Source: Carthagonibacter metallireducens (GTDB taxonomy: Bacteria; Gemmatimonadota; Gemmatimonadetes; Palauibacterales; Palauibacteraceae). Taken from it: DNA of 57,825 bases. Position numbers and translations under genes: made by a program. Under the pieces are notes generated by a model that did not search any database, had not been told where the DNA came from, and was given only the letters and a program-made list of their open reading frames with translations. Position 1 is the stretch's first letter, and every line of letters starts with the position of its first letter. The stretch spans positions 1-57,825 of the forward strand of contig JAMJQQ010000141.1 in assembly GCA_023554445.1 (NCBI GenBank). Reading direction: 5' to 3'. Positions 41,744 to 50,424 of the stretch are shown here, piece after piece.

Positions 41744-44332
41744 TCAGCCGCACTCGCTGTAGCCGCAGGCGTGACACTTCATGCACCCCTCGGCGAACTC
41801 GAGGCTCGAGCCGCAGTCGGGACAGGTGCCGATGAACTGGATCGCGGCCTGCGCCTCGAACCTGTGGATCACCGGCTTTTCGGCGGTTTGAGTGCCACCG
41901 TTCGTCTGCTTCGCAGCGCCCACCTCCGGGATCGGAAGGGACTGCTGGATGCCTTCCTTCTCCTCCAGGTAACGCTCGACGACCTGAGCGATCGCGTCGG
42001 GGCTGGAAAGCACCTTGTTCGCACCGAATCCGACGGCGCGATCCGAGGAGATGCCCCGGAGCTGCTTGTGAACGGAGCGCAGCGAGATGCCGCTTCTCAG
42101 CGCCAGGCTGATCAGCCGGCCGATCGCCTCGGCATCGGCCATCGCAGGACCGCCCGCCTTGCCGAGCGCCACGAACACCTCGAACGGACGTCCCTCCTCG
42201 TCCTCGTTGATCGTGACGTACATGTCGCCGAGCGGCGAATCGATCTTCCGGGTCACGCCCTTCAATATGGCCGGACGCTTGCGCATCTCGGGCTGCTTCA
42301 TGAACCCGCCCTCGAGGGCCGCGATCGTCTCGCCCTGCTCCTCCAGTTCCGACTGGAGCTCGTCTACGCGAGCGAGGGCCCCGGCCAGCTCGGCGGCCAG
42401 CTCGGTGTTGTCGAGCTTCTCGAACGCGGCGACCGTCTCGGGATCGACGAGCCCGGTTCCGGGCGACGCATGCACGCCTCGCGCGGCGGCCTCGGCGGCC
42501 ACTTTCCGCGCCGTCTTCCCCGTCGAAAGCACCTGGGCATCCCGCGAGCCGTCGCGATAAACCGTCACGCCCTTGCAGTCGAGCTCGTACGCGAGCTCGA
42601 AGATCCGGCGCACGTCATCGACCGTCGCTCCATTCGGGAAATTGCAGGTCTTCGAGATGGCCGAGTCCGTGTACTGCTGGAAGGCGGCCTGCATCCGGAT
42701 GTGTTGTTCCGGTGTGACGTCATGCGCGGTGACGAATGCCGCCTGCACATCCTCGGGCACCTCGTCGAAGTGGATGTGGCCCTCGTCGGCGATCCGGCGC
42801 ATCAGTTCCTCGGAATACCAGCCCCCCTCCTTCGCGACCTTCACGAACTCGGGATTCACGTCGGGCATCAGCACGCCGGCCTGGTTCCGCATGAACGCGA
42901 CGGCGAACAGGGGTTCTATGCCGCTGGAGCAGCCGGCGATGATCGAGATCGTGCCGGTCGGGGCGACGGTGGTGACGTTGCAGTTCCGGAGCCGGCGCAT
43001 GGGCCGGATCCGGGCGCCCGTCTCGTCGCGGGCACAGCTGTCGTCCGGTCCCCAGATCGAGCGCTCCCACTCCGGGAATACGCCTCGCTCGCGGGCCAGC
43101 CGCTCGGATTCGACCTTCGCCTCTTCGTCCACGAAGCGCATCAGCTCGCGACCCAGCTCGATTGATCGTGCGGACCCGTACGGCTCGCCGAGCTTCACCA
43201 GCATGTCCGCCCAGCCCATCACGCCGAGGCCGATTCGGCGGATGTTCTTCGACAGCTCGTCGATCTGCGGAAGCGGGTACTGGTTCGCGTCGATGACGTT
43301 GTCGAGAAAGTGCGTGGCCCGGTGCACGGCCGTCCGGAGGTTGTCCCAGTCGATCCTTCCGTCCTGCACGAAGCGGCCGACGTTGACCGAGCCGAGATTG
43401 CAGACGTCGTACGGGAGAAGCGGTTGCTCGCCGCACGGATTCGTCGCCTCGTACGAGCCCATGTGAGGAACCGGATTGTAGCGATTCGCTTCATCGATGA
43501 AGTAGACGCCGGGCTCGCCGTTCCGCCACGCACCGTACACGACCTTTTCGAACACCTCTCGCGCGTCGAGCTCGCCGACCGGCTCACCGCCCCGCGGGTT
43601 GCGCAGCGCGTAGCTCTCGCCCCGCTCGACCGCGTTCATGAAGTCGTCGGTGACCGCTACCGAAATGTTGAAGTTCGTGATCTTGTGGCCTTCCTCCTTG
43701 CAGTCGATGAACTCCAGAACGTCTGGATGGTCGACACGGAGGATCCCCATGTTCGCGCCGCGGCGCGTGCCGCCCTGCTTCACGGCCTCCGTGGAGGCAT
43801 CGTAGACTTCCATGAAAGACACGGGACCACTGGCCACGCCCATCGTCGATTTGACGACGTCACCCGACGGACGCAGCCGGCTGAAACCGAATCCGGTTCC
43901 GCCGCCCGACTGGTGAATCAATGCCATGTCGCGGAGAGTCTCGTAAATCCCCTCGAGGCTGTCGGGCACTGGAAGCACGAAGCAGGCCGAGAGCTGGCCG
44001 AGCGGGCGGCCCGCGTTCATCAGGGTCGGGCTGTTCGGCTCGAACTCCCCGTCGGCCATGATCTCGTAAAAGGTCCGCGCGACCTGCTCCACCCGCTCCT
44101 CGCTGGCGCCGTAGCGAGCGTCCACGTCGGCGATCACACGCGCGACGCGCCAGAACATGTCCTGCGGAGTCTCGTTCGGCTCGAGGTCCTGGTCCTTCTT
44201 CAGGTAGCGCTTCGCCAGGACGGTGAGCGCGTTCTCCGAGAGCCGGGGCTCCGGCAGATCGGCGGGCGTGTTCTCGATCGTCTCAGCGGTAGTGTCGGTC
44301 TTCGGGGCGACTGTCGTGTCGGGTCCGTGCAT
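41744..44332 (-). CDS. nrdJ: Class II (adenosylcobalamin-dependent) ribonucleotide reductase
   Basis: 862 aa, in the usual range for NrdJ. The start ATG has GAGGA 8 bases upstream. Motifs are EFEPNSPTLMNAGRPLGQLSACFVLP, SGGGTGFGFSRLR, NPCGEQPLLPYDVCNLGSVN, GVMGWADMLVKLG, and VAPTGTISIIAGCSSGIEP. The C-terminus has the redox/zinc tail CPDCGSSLEFAEGCMKCHACGYSECG. It makes all deoxynucleotides without oxygen dependence and needs B12. Transcription is probably repressed by NrdR at tandem boxes upstream. It is monocistronic. Confidence 0.97.
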   Translation of the reverse strand: MHGPDTTVAPKTDTTAETIENTPADLPEPRLSENALTVLAKRYLKKDQDLEPNETPQDMFWRVARVIADVDARYGASEERVEQVARTFYEIMADGEFEPNSPTLMNAGRPLGQLSACFVLPVPDSLEGIYETLRDMALIHQSGGGTGFGFSRLRPSGDVVKSTMGVASGPVSFMEVYDASTEAVKQGGTRRGANMGILRVDHPDVLEFIDCKEEGHKITNFNISVAVTDDFMNAVERGESYALRNPRGGEPVGELDAREVFEKVVYGAWRNGEPGVYFIDEANRYNPVPHMGSYEATNPCGEQPLLPYDVCNLGSVNVGRFVQDGRIDWDNLRTAVHRATHFLDNVIDANQYPLPQIDELSKNIRRIGLGVMGWADMLVKLGEPYGSARSIELGRELMRFVDEEAKVESERLARERGVFPEWERSIWGPDDSCARDETGARIRPMRRLRNCNVTTVAPTGTISIIAGCSSGIEPLFAVAFMRNQAGVLMPDVNPEFVKVAKEGGWYSEELMRRIADEGHIHFDEVPEDVQAAFVTAHDVTPEQHIRMQAAFQQYTDSAISKTCNFPNGATVDDVRRIFELAYELDCKGVTVYRDGSRDAQVLSTGKTARKVAAEAAARGVHASPGTGLVDPETVAAFEKLDNTELAAELAGALARVDELQSELEEQGETIAALEGGFMKQPEMRKRPAILKGVTRKIDSPLGDMYVTINEDEEGRPFEVFVALGKAGGPAMADAEAIGRLISLALRSGISLRSVHKQLRGISSDRAVGFGANKVLSSPDAIAQVVERYLEEKEGIQQSLPIPEVGAAKQTNGGTQTAEKPVIHRFEAQAAIQFIGTCPDCGSSLEFAEGCMKCHACGYSECG

Positions 44333-44598
44333 CGGTGTGTCCTCGCTGCTTTCCCTGTCGTGGCCGTTGTTCTGCTTCCTGTATCGTCACCGGTCCCGAC
44401 GACCGGATTCCTGGCGCGTTCCGTCAGCAGCGTCCCGTTCCCTATGGCGACGACTCCCCCGAGGGTGATAAACACCCTGAAGTCACGTCTCTGGACTGAT
44501 GCAAGGCATTGTACTACGGACCGGGCGGGACAAGCTCGGCCGACCTCGAGCGGCCTCGGGGACCCCTCGCGCACACCCCAATATCTTGGGGTGCACCA
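44333..44598 (-). other. Long nrdJ leader
   Basis: About 260 nt separate the predicted nrdJ promoter from its ATG. Within it lies a perfect 6-bp hairpin AGGGTG/CACCCT (44462-44478, loop ATAAA). I looked for the cobalamin riboswitch B12 box and do not see it. No alternative gene with a ribosome site is evident. Regulatory folding is possible but unproven. Confidence 0.45.
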
Positions 44599-44623
44599 AG
44601 AGTAACCCCCCTACATATGGGGT
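44574..44623. promoter_or_regulatory. Tandem NrdR boxes upstream of nrdJ, 31 bp apart
   Basis: Box 1 CACCCCAATATCTTGGGGTG (44574-44593) is a 20-bp palindrome with one mismatch pair. Box 2 CCCCCCTACATATGGGGT (44606-44623) is more degenerate. The centres are 31 bp apart. This tandem spacing of about three helical turns is the known NrdR operator form. Box 2 overlaps the spacer of the nrdJ promoter and box 1 lies across its start region. Confidence 0.75.
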
Positions 44624-44627
44624 GCAA
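44599..44627 (-). promoter_or_regulatory. nrdJ promoter
   Basis: Minus strand TTGCAC (44622-44627), a 17-base spacer and TACTCT (44599-44604). The spacer is filled by NrdR box 2, so repressor binding would block polymerase. The start is expected near 44592. Confidence 0.6.
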
Positions 44628-44689
44628 GGCCTGATTTTCGGCTGTTACACGAACCGTGATGATGGCGGAATTCCGGGCCGGAACCGGGT

Positions 44690-45220
44690 TCAGCCGGGCT
44701 GCTGCCAGCGGCCTCCGGCATGCAGTTCCTTCAGGGCCCGGTAATGTCCCACGGTGAGCCGAACCCGGCCGCGCAACTCTTCATCCACCGGTCTCACGAC
44801 TCGCCCGGGGACACCCACGACGAGGCTTCCCGGAGGGATCTGCGCCCCCTCGGTAACCAGGGCTCCGGCGGCGACCACGGAGCCCACTCCGACCACTGCG
44901 TGGGACAGGACGATGGCCCCCATGCCGATAAGACAACCGTCCTCGATGTCGCAGCCGTGAATGATCGCGCGGTGCCCGATCCCGACGCTGTTCCCGATCC
45001 GGCAGGGTCGATCGACATCGACGTGGACCATCGTCAGGTCCTGGATGTTGGTTGACTCTCCGATCGTTATCGGAGCGATGTCGCCGCGCAGGACGCACTG
45101 GTACCAGATGCTGGCGTGCGAGCCGATCGTCACGTCGCCAATGACGTCGGCCGAGGGCGCGACCCAAGCGCCCTCTCCGAGAGTCGGGTGCACCGCCGTC
45201 CGCAGCTCGTCGGCGTTCAT
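44690..45220 (-). CDS. Gamma-class carbonic anhydrase-like protein
   Basis: 176 aa, ATG overlapping the amidase stop (ATGA). It is a left-handed beta-helix of hexapeptide repeats. The metal His pattern is visible: STNIQDLTMVHVD, then GIGHRAIIHGCDI. It has a C-terminal helix (EELRGRVRLTVGHYRALKELH). Members are zinc/iron gamma carbonic anhydrases or YrdA-like relatives. Activity cannot be judged from sequence. It is the last gene of the wall-recycling cluster. Confidence 0.9.
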   Translation of the reverse strand: MNADELRTAVHPTLGEGAWVAPSADVIGDVTIGSHASIWYQCVLRGDIAPITIGESTNIQDLTMVHVDVDRPCRIGNSVGIGHRAIIHGCDIEDGCLIGMGAIVLSHAVVGVGSVVAAGALVTEGAQIPPGSLVVGVPGRVVRPVDEELRGRVRLTVGHYRALKELHAGGRWQQPG

Positions 45221-47133
45221 TCGCCGCCTGCACCGGTCGCGGTTCGCGCCAGGAAAGCCTCTATCCCGTCGGCCACGCCTCGCGCGTAGAGCTCCTGGAA
45301 TCCCGGATCTCGCAGCGCCGCCTCGTGTTTCGGCATCATCATGAATGCGCCCTCGGTCAGCACGGCCGGCATCCAGGACATCCGGCACACGGCGAGATCC
45401 CCCCAGAACACGCCGAGATCCCGCAGGCGCATCGTCGCCAGCATCCCGTCCTGAATCGCTGACGCCAGACCCGCGGCGTGGGGATGGAAGTAGTAGGTGC
45501 TCGTCCCCTCCCGACCGAACGGCCGCACCCCGTCCGGCAGCGCGTTGTTGTGGATCGAGACGAAGAGTTCGGCACCCGCCTCCTCGGCAGCGTTCGTGCG
45601 CTCGTACAGCCCCATCTGCTCTCTGTCGTTTCGGATCAGGATCGGCATGGCGCCTCTCTCGGTCAGGATCCGTTCGAGGATCCGGCCGATCGCCAGGTTT
45701 GCGTCTCCCTCGTAGTAGCCGGTGGGTCCGGTCGCCCCGGCCCCCGGGTGCCCCGGGTCGATCGCGATCCGGCGTCCTGCGAGCGGACGGGCAGGATCGA
45801 TCTCGGGAGCGTTCCGGAGCTCGAGTCGAAGCGTGGCACGACCGCCGGTTCTCTCGTCGTATCGCGCGCGCCAGCCCCAGACCGGCCCCTCGAACCGCAC
45901 CCGCATCCGCATCCGCGAACCGGGCAGCTGCGACCATTCCACCGATTCGATCACACGTGGAGAGGGCCCGAGCGAGATGCGATTGGTGACTGCAGTTGCG
46001 CCGAAGAGCACGATCTCGAGGGTGCGAAGGTCAGGCTGCGTCACCTCGAGCGGAAGCGCGGCGGCAAGCCTGATGTCCAGCATTACGCGGTCCCCGCGCG
46101 GCTCGAAGCGGAGATCGCCGACGGCGGAACGCGGTATCGGCGTGCTGGCGGGGAGCAGTTCCACGTCCTCCAGGGTCACCCAGGCATGAAGGTCCGGGGC
46201 GAGGCGAAGGCGAATCCGATCGCCGACCCGCAGGTCCACGATCGCGCGCGTCCCGTCGGGAAAGCGCCACCTGTAGGGTCCGAACGCCGCCGGACGCGCC
46301 ACGACCATCCCGTCATTTCCGTTGATCTCGTCGGGCTCGTCGGTCAGCCTCGCCACCGGAGGGGCAATCGGGTCGAGAATCCGGAGCGGAAGGATGAGGG
46401 GCTCGTTCTGTCGCTGCTCGCCCATCCGGGCCCGCACCTCGAGTCGAAGCGAGTCTGCCGTGTCCGACCAGTTGCAGTCTTCCGGCACGCAGGCGGTCCG
46501 ATACAGCTCTTCCGCCGACATCGTGAGCACGCGGACGTCACCGGAGGCAGGTGCCAGCGGGATCGTGGTTCGGCCGGCGACGATCTCGACCTCTGCCCCC
46601 GGGTTCGCCCGGATCTCGACGCTCATGGGCTCGTCCGGCCAGGCCCAGCGTTCGGCGCGGACCCCCAGCCGATCCGCGTCGAGCAGCGCTCCCGCCTCCC
46701 AGGGCGAGCCGGTCTGCGCCGGCAGAAGAATCGGGTGTGCGATCGAATCGGTCTCTGCACCGCGACGCGCAACCAGACGGTACGATGCCGTGTCGCCGCT
46801 GGCTGCCGCTGGCACCGGGAGCCAGGCGAGAAACGCGCCGTTCGGTTCCACCTCGACGAACTCGCCGTCGATGATCAGGGTCGCGTCCCCGGTACCGACG
46901 GTGCCGAACACGAAATTCGAATCCCGGGCCGAGATCCGCTGCAGGGAGTCAGGGTACTCGACGTACAGCGAAAGCGGCCCGGTCACGGAGGGAACCGGCG
47001 GCAGCGAACTGCGGATCACACCGGGCGGCAGCGGGCCCGGGTCCCCCGACGAGGCACATGCGGCGAAACCCAATGGCAGCAGTGCGAGCGCACAGAGCCG
47101 TCGGAGGGCATCGAGGCGGCAAGTTCCGATCAT
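45217..47133 (-). CDS. Lipoprotein N-acetylmuramoyl-L-alanine amidase (Amidase_3)
   Basis: 638 aa from ATG 47133. The lipobox is LPLGFAAC (about residue 26). Residues 60-400 are beta-rich with AMIN-like segments (PRVIESVEWSQLPGSRMRMRVRF). The C-terminal 210 residues are the zinc amidase: RRIAIDPGHPG, GYYEGDANLAIG, ELFVSIHNNAL and the catalytic Glu in LTEGAFMMM. It cuts the stem peptide from MurNAc, which supplies substrates for the recycling genes upstream. It starts 4 bp after the SSS gene stop. Confidence 0.93.
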   Translation of the reverse strand: MIGTCRLDALRRLCALALLPLGFAACASSGDPGPLPPGVIRSSLPPVPSVTGPLSLYVEYPDSLQRISARDSNFVFGTVGTGDATLIIDGEFVEVEPNGAFLAWLPVPAAASGDTASYRLVARRGAETDSIAHPILLPAQTGSPWEAGALLDADRLGVRAERWAWPDEPMSVEIRANPGAEVEIVAGRTTIPLAPASGDVRVLTMSAEELYRTACVPEDCNWSDTADSLRLEVRARMGEQRQNEPLILPLRILDPIAPPVARLTDEPDEINGNDGMVVARPAAFGPYRWRFPDGTRAIVDLRVGDRIRLRLAPDLHAWVTLEDVELLPASTPIPRSAVGDLRFEPRGDRVMLDIRLAAALPLEVTQPDLRTLEIVLFGATAVTNRISLGPSPRVIESVEWSQLPGSRMRMRVRFEGPVWGWRARYDERTGGRATLRLELRNAPEIDPARPLAGRRIAIDPGHPGAGATGPTGYYEGDANLAIGRILERILTERGAMPILIRNDREQMGLYERTNAAEEAGAELFVSIHNNALPDGVRPFGREGTSTYYFHPHAAGLASAIQDGMLATMRLRDLGVFWGDLAVCRMSWMPAVLTEGAFMMMPKHEAALRDPGFQELYARGVADGIEAFLARTATGAGGE

Positions 47134-47137
47134 CCGA

Positions 47138-48877
47138 TCACAGTCCGTTTGCGAGTTCTCTGTCGGGGCGAAGTCGTCGCAGACCAATCAGGCCGACGAC
47201 CGCGACCACTGCGGAGAGGGCGGCCGTCACCGGTTCGAGCAACAGAGCAGCGCCGAGCGCGAACATCGCCCCGAACAGCAGGAAGGCGGCGAACAGCGTC
47301 CTCGCCAGGTCCCGGCGCAGCGGAGCATCCGGCTCGAGACCGGTCCGGGCGCGAGAGAGCTTCCAGCCCGGCCCCCCGGGTCGGACACGGCGATAGAACC
47401 CATCCAGGGTCTCGTCCGACTCGGGCGGGGTGAGCCACATCACCGGCAGCCAGACGGCGGCCGCTCCGAAGGCGGTTACCGTCAGCCGCAGGCCGAAGCC
47501 CATGCCGCCCCAGAGCGGAAGATAGGTGAGCAGCGCGATCGCGAAACCGGCCAGCATCGAGGCCAGCTCGGCCCACGCGTTTACCCGCCACCAGAACCAG
47601 CGGAGAATCAGGACCGCGCCCGGTCCGGTTCCGATCGCGATCATGAATCGGAACACGGTACCGATGTCGTCTGCCACGAAGGCGGCCACTCCGCCGGCGA
47701 CGACGATGAACACCGAGGCGAGCCGTCCGAGAGCGACGAGCTGGCGCTGATTCGCATCGGGTCTCACGAAACGGGCGTAGAGATCGTTGACGATGTAGCT
47801 GGCACCCCAGTTGATCTGCGTCGAGACGGTGGACATGAACGCCGCCACGAAGGAGGCCATCACGATGCCCAGCACCCCGGCCGGAAGGTAGCGGATCATC
47901 AGGAGCGGGTAGCCCATCTCGGGGTCCTCGAGGTCCGGAAAGATCACCAGGGCGGCCAGCGCCGTCAGTATCCAGGGCCAGGCCCGCACCACGTAATGGA
48001 GCAGGTTGAACAGCCAGGCTGCGCCTTCCGCGTCCCGCTCCGTGCGACATGCCGACATGCGCTGCACGAACTCGCCGCCCCCGTCGGAGCGACGCCAGGC
48101 CCACCATTGAATCCCGAGGTAAGCCAGGAAGGTGCCCATCGGCAGATCCGGCGAGCCCGGGCGAGGCACGAGACGGAGCGCGTCCTCGCGCCCGGCCGCG
48201 ATCACGCCCTCCTTCAGTGCTGCCAGCCCCCCGATGTCGCCGATCGCGAATCCGGCCACGAGGAGGGCCCCCAGCATGGCGAGACCGAACTGGAAGAAAT
48301 CGGTCGCCACGACCCCCCACAGGCCGGAGATGCCGGCGTAGATCATCACGAACACGGAGAGTGCGACCACGATCCAGAGTCGCTCGTCGCCCGGCAGCCA
48401 GGCGGGGAGCGTGCCGAGCAGATCGAACGCCTCCATCACCTTGCGCATGGCCAGCATCACGTAGCCGATCGCAATGCAGTTGATCGGAACCGCGAACAGG
48501 AAGGCCCGGCTGCCCCGCAACACCGCCGCCGGGCGTCCGCCGTAGCGGAGTTCCGTCAGCTCTGCGTCGGTGACCACCTCCGCCCGGCGCCACAGCCGCG
48601 CGAACAGATAGATGAGCAGGAGATGCGAGAGGGCGAAGGCCCACCACTCCCAGTTCCCGGCGATGCCGCGACGGGCCACCAGACCGGTCACGTAGAGGGG
48701 CGTGTCGACGCTGAAGGTAGTGGCGGCCATCGAGGTGCCGGCGAGCCACCAGGGGAGCGAGCGGCCGCTGACGAAGAAGTCGACCAGGCCGCCGCTCGCC
48801 CGGCGCGCGAGCCAGATCCCGAGCGCGAGGGTGCCGCCCATGTACAGCCCGACGATCCACCAGTCGAGCGCGATCAC
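47138..48877 (-). CDS. Sodium:solute symporter (SSS family)
   Basis: 579 aa, GTG start overlapping the nagZ stop (GTGA). About 13 hydrophobic segments. It has the SSS features DFFVSGRSLPWWLAGTSMAATTFSVDTPL and GIQWWAWRRSDGGGEFVQRMSACR (typical of the family's TM7-8 region), and YLPAGVLGIVMASFVAAFMSTVSTQINWGASYIVNDLYARF, the Na+-site signature. The solute is unknown. It lies between nagZ and an amidase in a cluster with anmK and murQ, so a cell-wall sugar or muropeptide is a reasonable inference. Confidence 0.9.
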   Translation of the reverse strand: MIALDWWIVGLYMGGTLALGIWLARRASGGLVDFFVSGRSLPWWLAGTSMAATTFSVDTPLYVTGLVARRGIAGNWEWWAFALSHLLLIYLFARLWRRAEVVTDAELTELRYGGRPAAVLRGSRAFLFAVPINCIAIGYVMLAMRKVMEAFDLLGTLPAWLPGDERLWIVVALSVFVMIYAGISGLWGVVATDFFQFGLAMLGALLVAGFAIGDIGGLAALKEGVIAAGREDALRLVPRPGSPDLPMGTFLAYLGIQWWAWRRSDGGGEFVQRMSACRTERDAEGAAWLFNLLHYVVRAWPWILTALAALVIFPDLEDPEMGYPLLMIRYLPAGVLGIVMASFVAAFMSTVSTQINWGASYIVNDLYARFVRPDANQRQLVALGRLASVFIVVAGGVAAFVADDIGTVFRFMIAIGTGPGAVLILRWFWWRVNAWAELASMLAGFAIALLTYLPLWGGMGFGLRLTVTAFGAAAVWLPVMWLTPPESDETLDGFYRRVRPGGPGWKLSRARTGLEPDAPLRRDLARTLFAAFLLFGAMFALGAALLLEPVTAALSAVVAVVGLIGLRRLRPDRELANGL

Positions 48878-50424
48878 GCGAGCGAGGCTCCCGGTCGGTC
48901 GCCTTCAGCCTCGCGAAACTCGGCATCGAGCCGGGCAGCGGCGGCCCGCTCCATCGCTTCCTCGGTGGCCCAGGCGATCATCCCGCGTGCCTCCGAACCG
49001 AGCTCTGCGAGCAGGCGGGGGTGTCCGAACACGATCGGCCAGGCATTCGGGTGGAGATCGAGCGCCTCCTCGACGGCACGACGCCCCACGTCAGTGAGGG
49101 ATGCCGTTCCCTTCCAGGCCTGTGGAGTCGAGGCGATGAGGAGCACCGTCTGTGCGGACTCGGGGTCGGAGATCCGCGCATCGGCGTCGACCACGGTCCA
49201 ACCGTGCCGCCGGAGCTCCTCGGCGAACAGGGATCCGAGCGGGGCGCGAGCCGGTTCTGGCCGATCGTCCCAGATCGACACGATCCGCAGTGGAATCGCG
49301 GGACGGATTCGCCAGGGGCGCTCGCCCACCAGGCGGATCGAGTCGAAGGCGAGCGAGGCTGCTTCAGCCGTATGGCTCACCCGGACAGGCCCGATGCCGT
49401 CATGGCTCTCTGCCGTCGCGGGCTCCGACTCGGCCCGGGCGGCGGGCCGGACTCGTCGGGCTGTCTCCTCCAGCCGGCGAAGCGATGCCTCCAGCCGATC
49501 GCCCGTGCTCATGTCGGCGAGCGCCGCGCGGTCCAGCAGCCTCGCGGAACGCTCGAGGTCGGCCGGATACAGCAGGAGGTCGCAGCCGGCGTTGAGGGCA
49601 GCGACGGCGCCTGCGGCGGCGCCGTCCGGGTCACCGGGAAGATCGACCGCATCGGTGAACCCGCTCATGTTGAGCGCGTCGGTTACCACGATCCCCTCGA
49701 ACCTCATCTCCTCACGCAGCAGCTCCTCGAGCAGCCGCGGTTCCAGAGTCGCCGGGCGCGGTGAACCGAGCGCCGGATAGGCCACGTGGGCGGTCATGAA
49801 CGCCGCCGCCAGGTCGGCCACGGCCCGAAATGGATCCAGGTCTTCCGCGAGTTCGGCTCGACCAGCCGGCACGACTGGAAGCTCGTCGTGCGAGTCCGCG
49901 GTCGTCCTGCCGTGCCCCGGGAAGTGCTTCGCGCAGGCACCAACGCCCTCTGCCTGACAGGCCTCGATCCAGGCTCGTCCGAGTCGGCCCACCTCTTCCG
50001 GCCGGGCACCGAAGCTGCGCGTGCCGACGATCGGATTCCTCGGTTCGACATCCAGATCCAGCACCGGGGCGAGGACGAGATTCACGCCTGCCTCGCGGGC
50101 TCCGCTGCCGGTGATCCGGCCCGCCTCACGAGCAGCCTCGAGCGGGTCGGGGCACGCGGCGAGGCCCATCGGCGGCGGCAGCTCGGGCAGGCCCCCGAAC
50201 TGCTGGCCGGCCCCCCGTTCCAGGTCCGAGGCGATCCAGAGCCGGTGACGCACGGCCGAACGCCACTCGGACGCCCAGCGGGCGATTCGCTCCGCCTCTC
50301 CGCCGAAGATCACGAAGCCGCCCGCGCCGAGTGCCAGGGCTCGATCCGCCTTCCGGCGTACCTCGTCCTCCGGCTCGAGGTCGAATCGAAGGGCTTCGAG
50401 GAAGAGACGAGCCGCGAGAATCAC
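48874..50424 (-). CDS. nagZ: Beta-N-acetylhexosaminidase (GH3, NagZ-like) with C-terminal domain
   Basis: 516 aa from GTG 50424, overlapping the anmK stop (GTGA). The GH3 core (about 1-340) has IASDLERGAGQQF, KHFPGHGRTTADSHDELPVV with the catalytic His of NagZ-type enzymes, and VVTDALNMSGFTD with the nucleophile Asp. The extra 170 residues form a second alpha/beta domain (LRIVSIWDDRPEPARAP, TVVDADARISDPESAQTVLLIAS), as in longer Gram-positive type NagZ. It removes GlcNAc from GlcNAc-anhydroMurNAc. Confidence 0.92.
   Translation of the reverse strand: MILAARLFLEALRFDLEPEDEVRRKADRALALGAGGFVIFGGEAERIARWASEWRSAVRHRLWIASDLERGAGQQFGGLPELPPPMGLAACPDPLEAAREAGRITGSGAREAGVNLVLAPVLDLDVEPRNPIVGTRSFGARPEEVGRLGRAWIEACQAEGVGACAKHFPGHGRTTADSHDELPVVPAGRAELAEDLDPFRAVADLAAAFMTAHVAYPALGSPRPATLEPRLLEELLREEMRFEGIVVTDALNMSGFTDAVDLPGDPDGAAAGAVAALNAGCDLLLYPADLERSARLLDRAALADMSTGDRLEASLRRLEETARRVRPAARAESEPATAESHDGIGPVRVSHTAEAASLAFDSIRLVGERPWRIRPAIPLRIVSIWDDRPEPARAPLGSLFAEELRRHGWTVVDADARISDPESAQTVLLIASTPQAWKGTASLTDVGRRAVEEALDLHPNAWPIVFGHPRLLAELGSEARGMIAWATEEAMERAAAARLDAEFREAEGDRPGASLA

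Noticed and set aside
44333..44598. Cobalamin riboswitch upstream of nrdJ
   Set aside because: The leader length would allow it, but I see neither the B12 box nor the expected stems. Control by NrdR boxes is better supported.
46322..49780. A 1152-codon open frame on the plus strand
   Set aside because: It lies antisense to the amidase, the symporter and nagZ. Its residues are Arg/Ser/Pro-rich, as expected from GC-rich antisense codons, and no motif is present.
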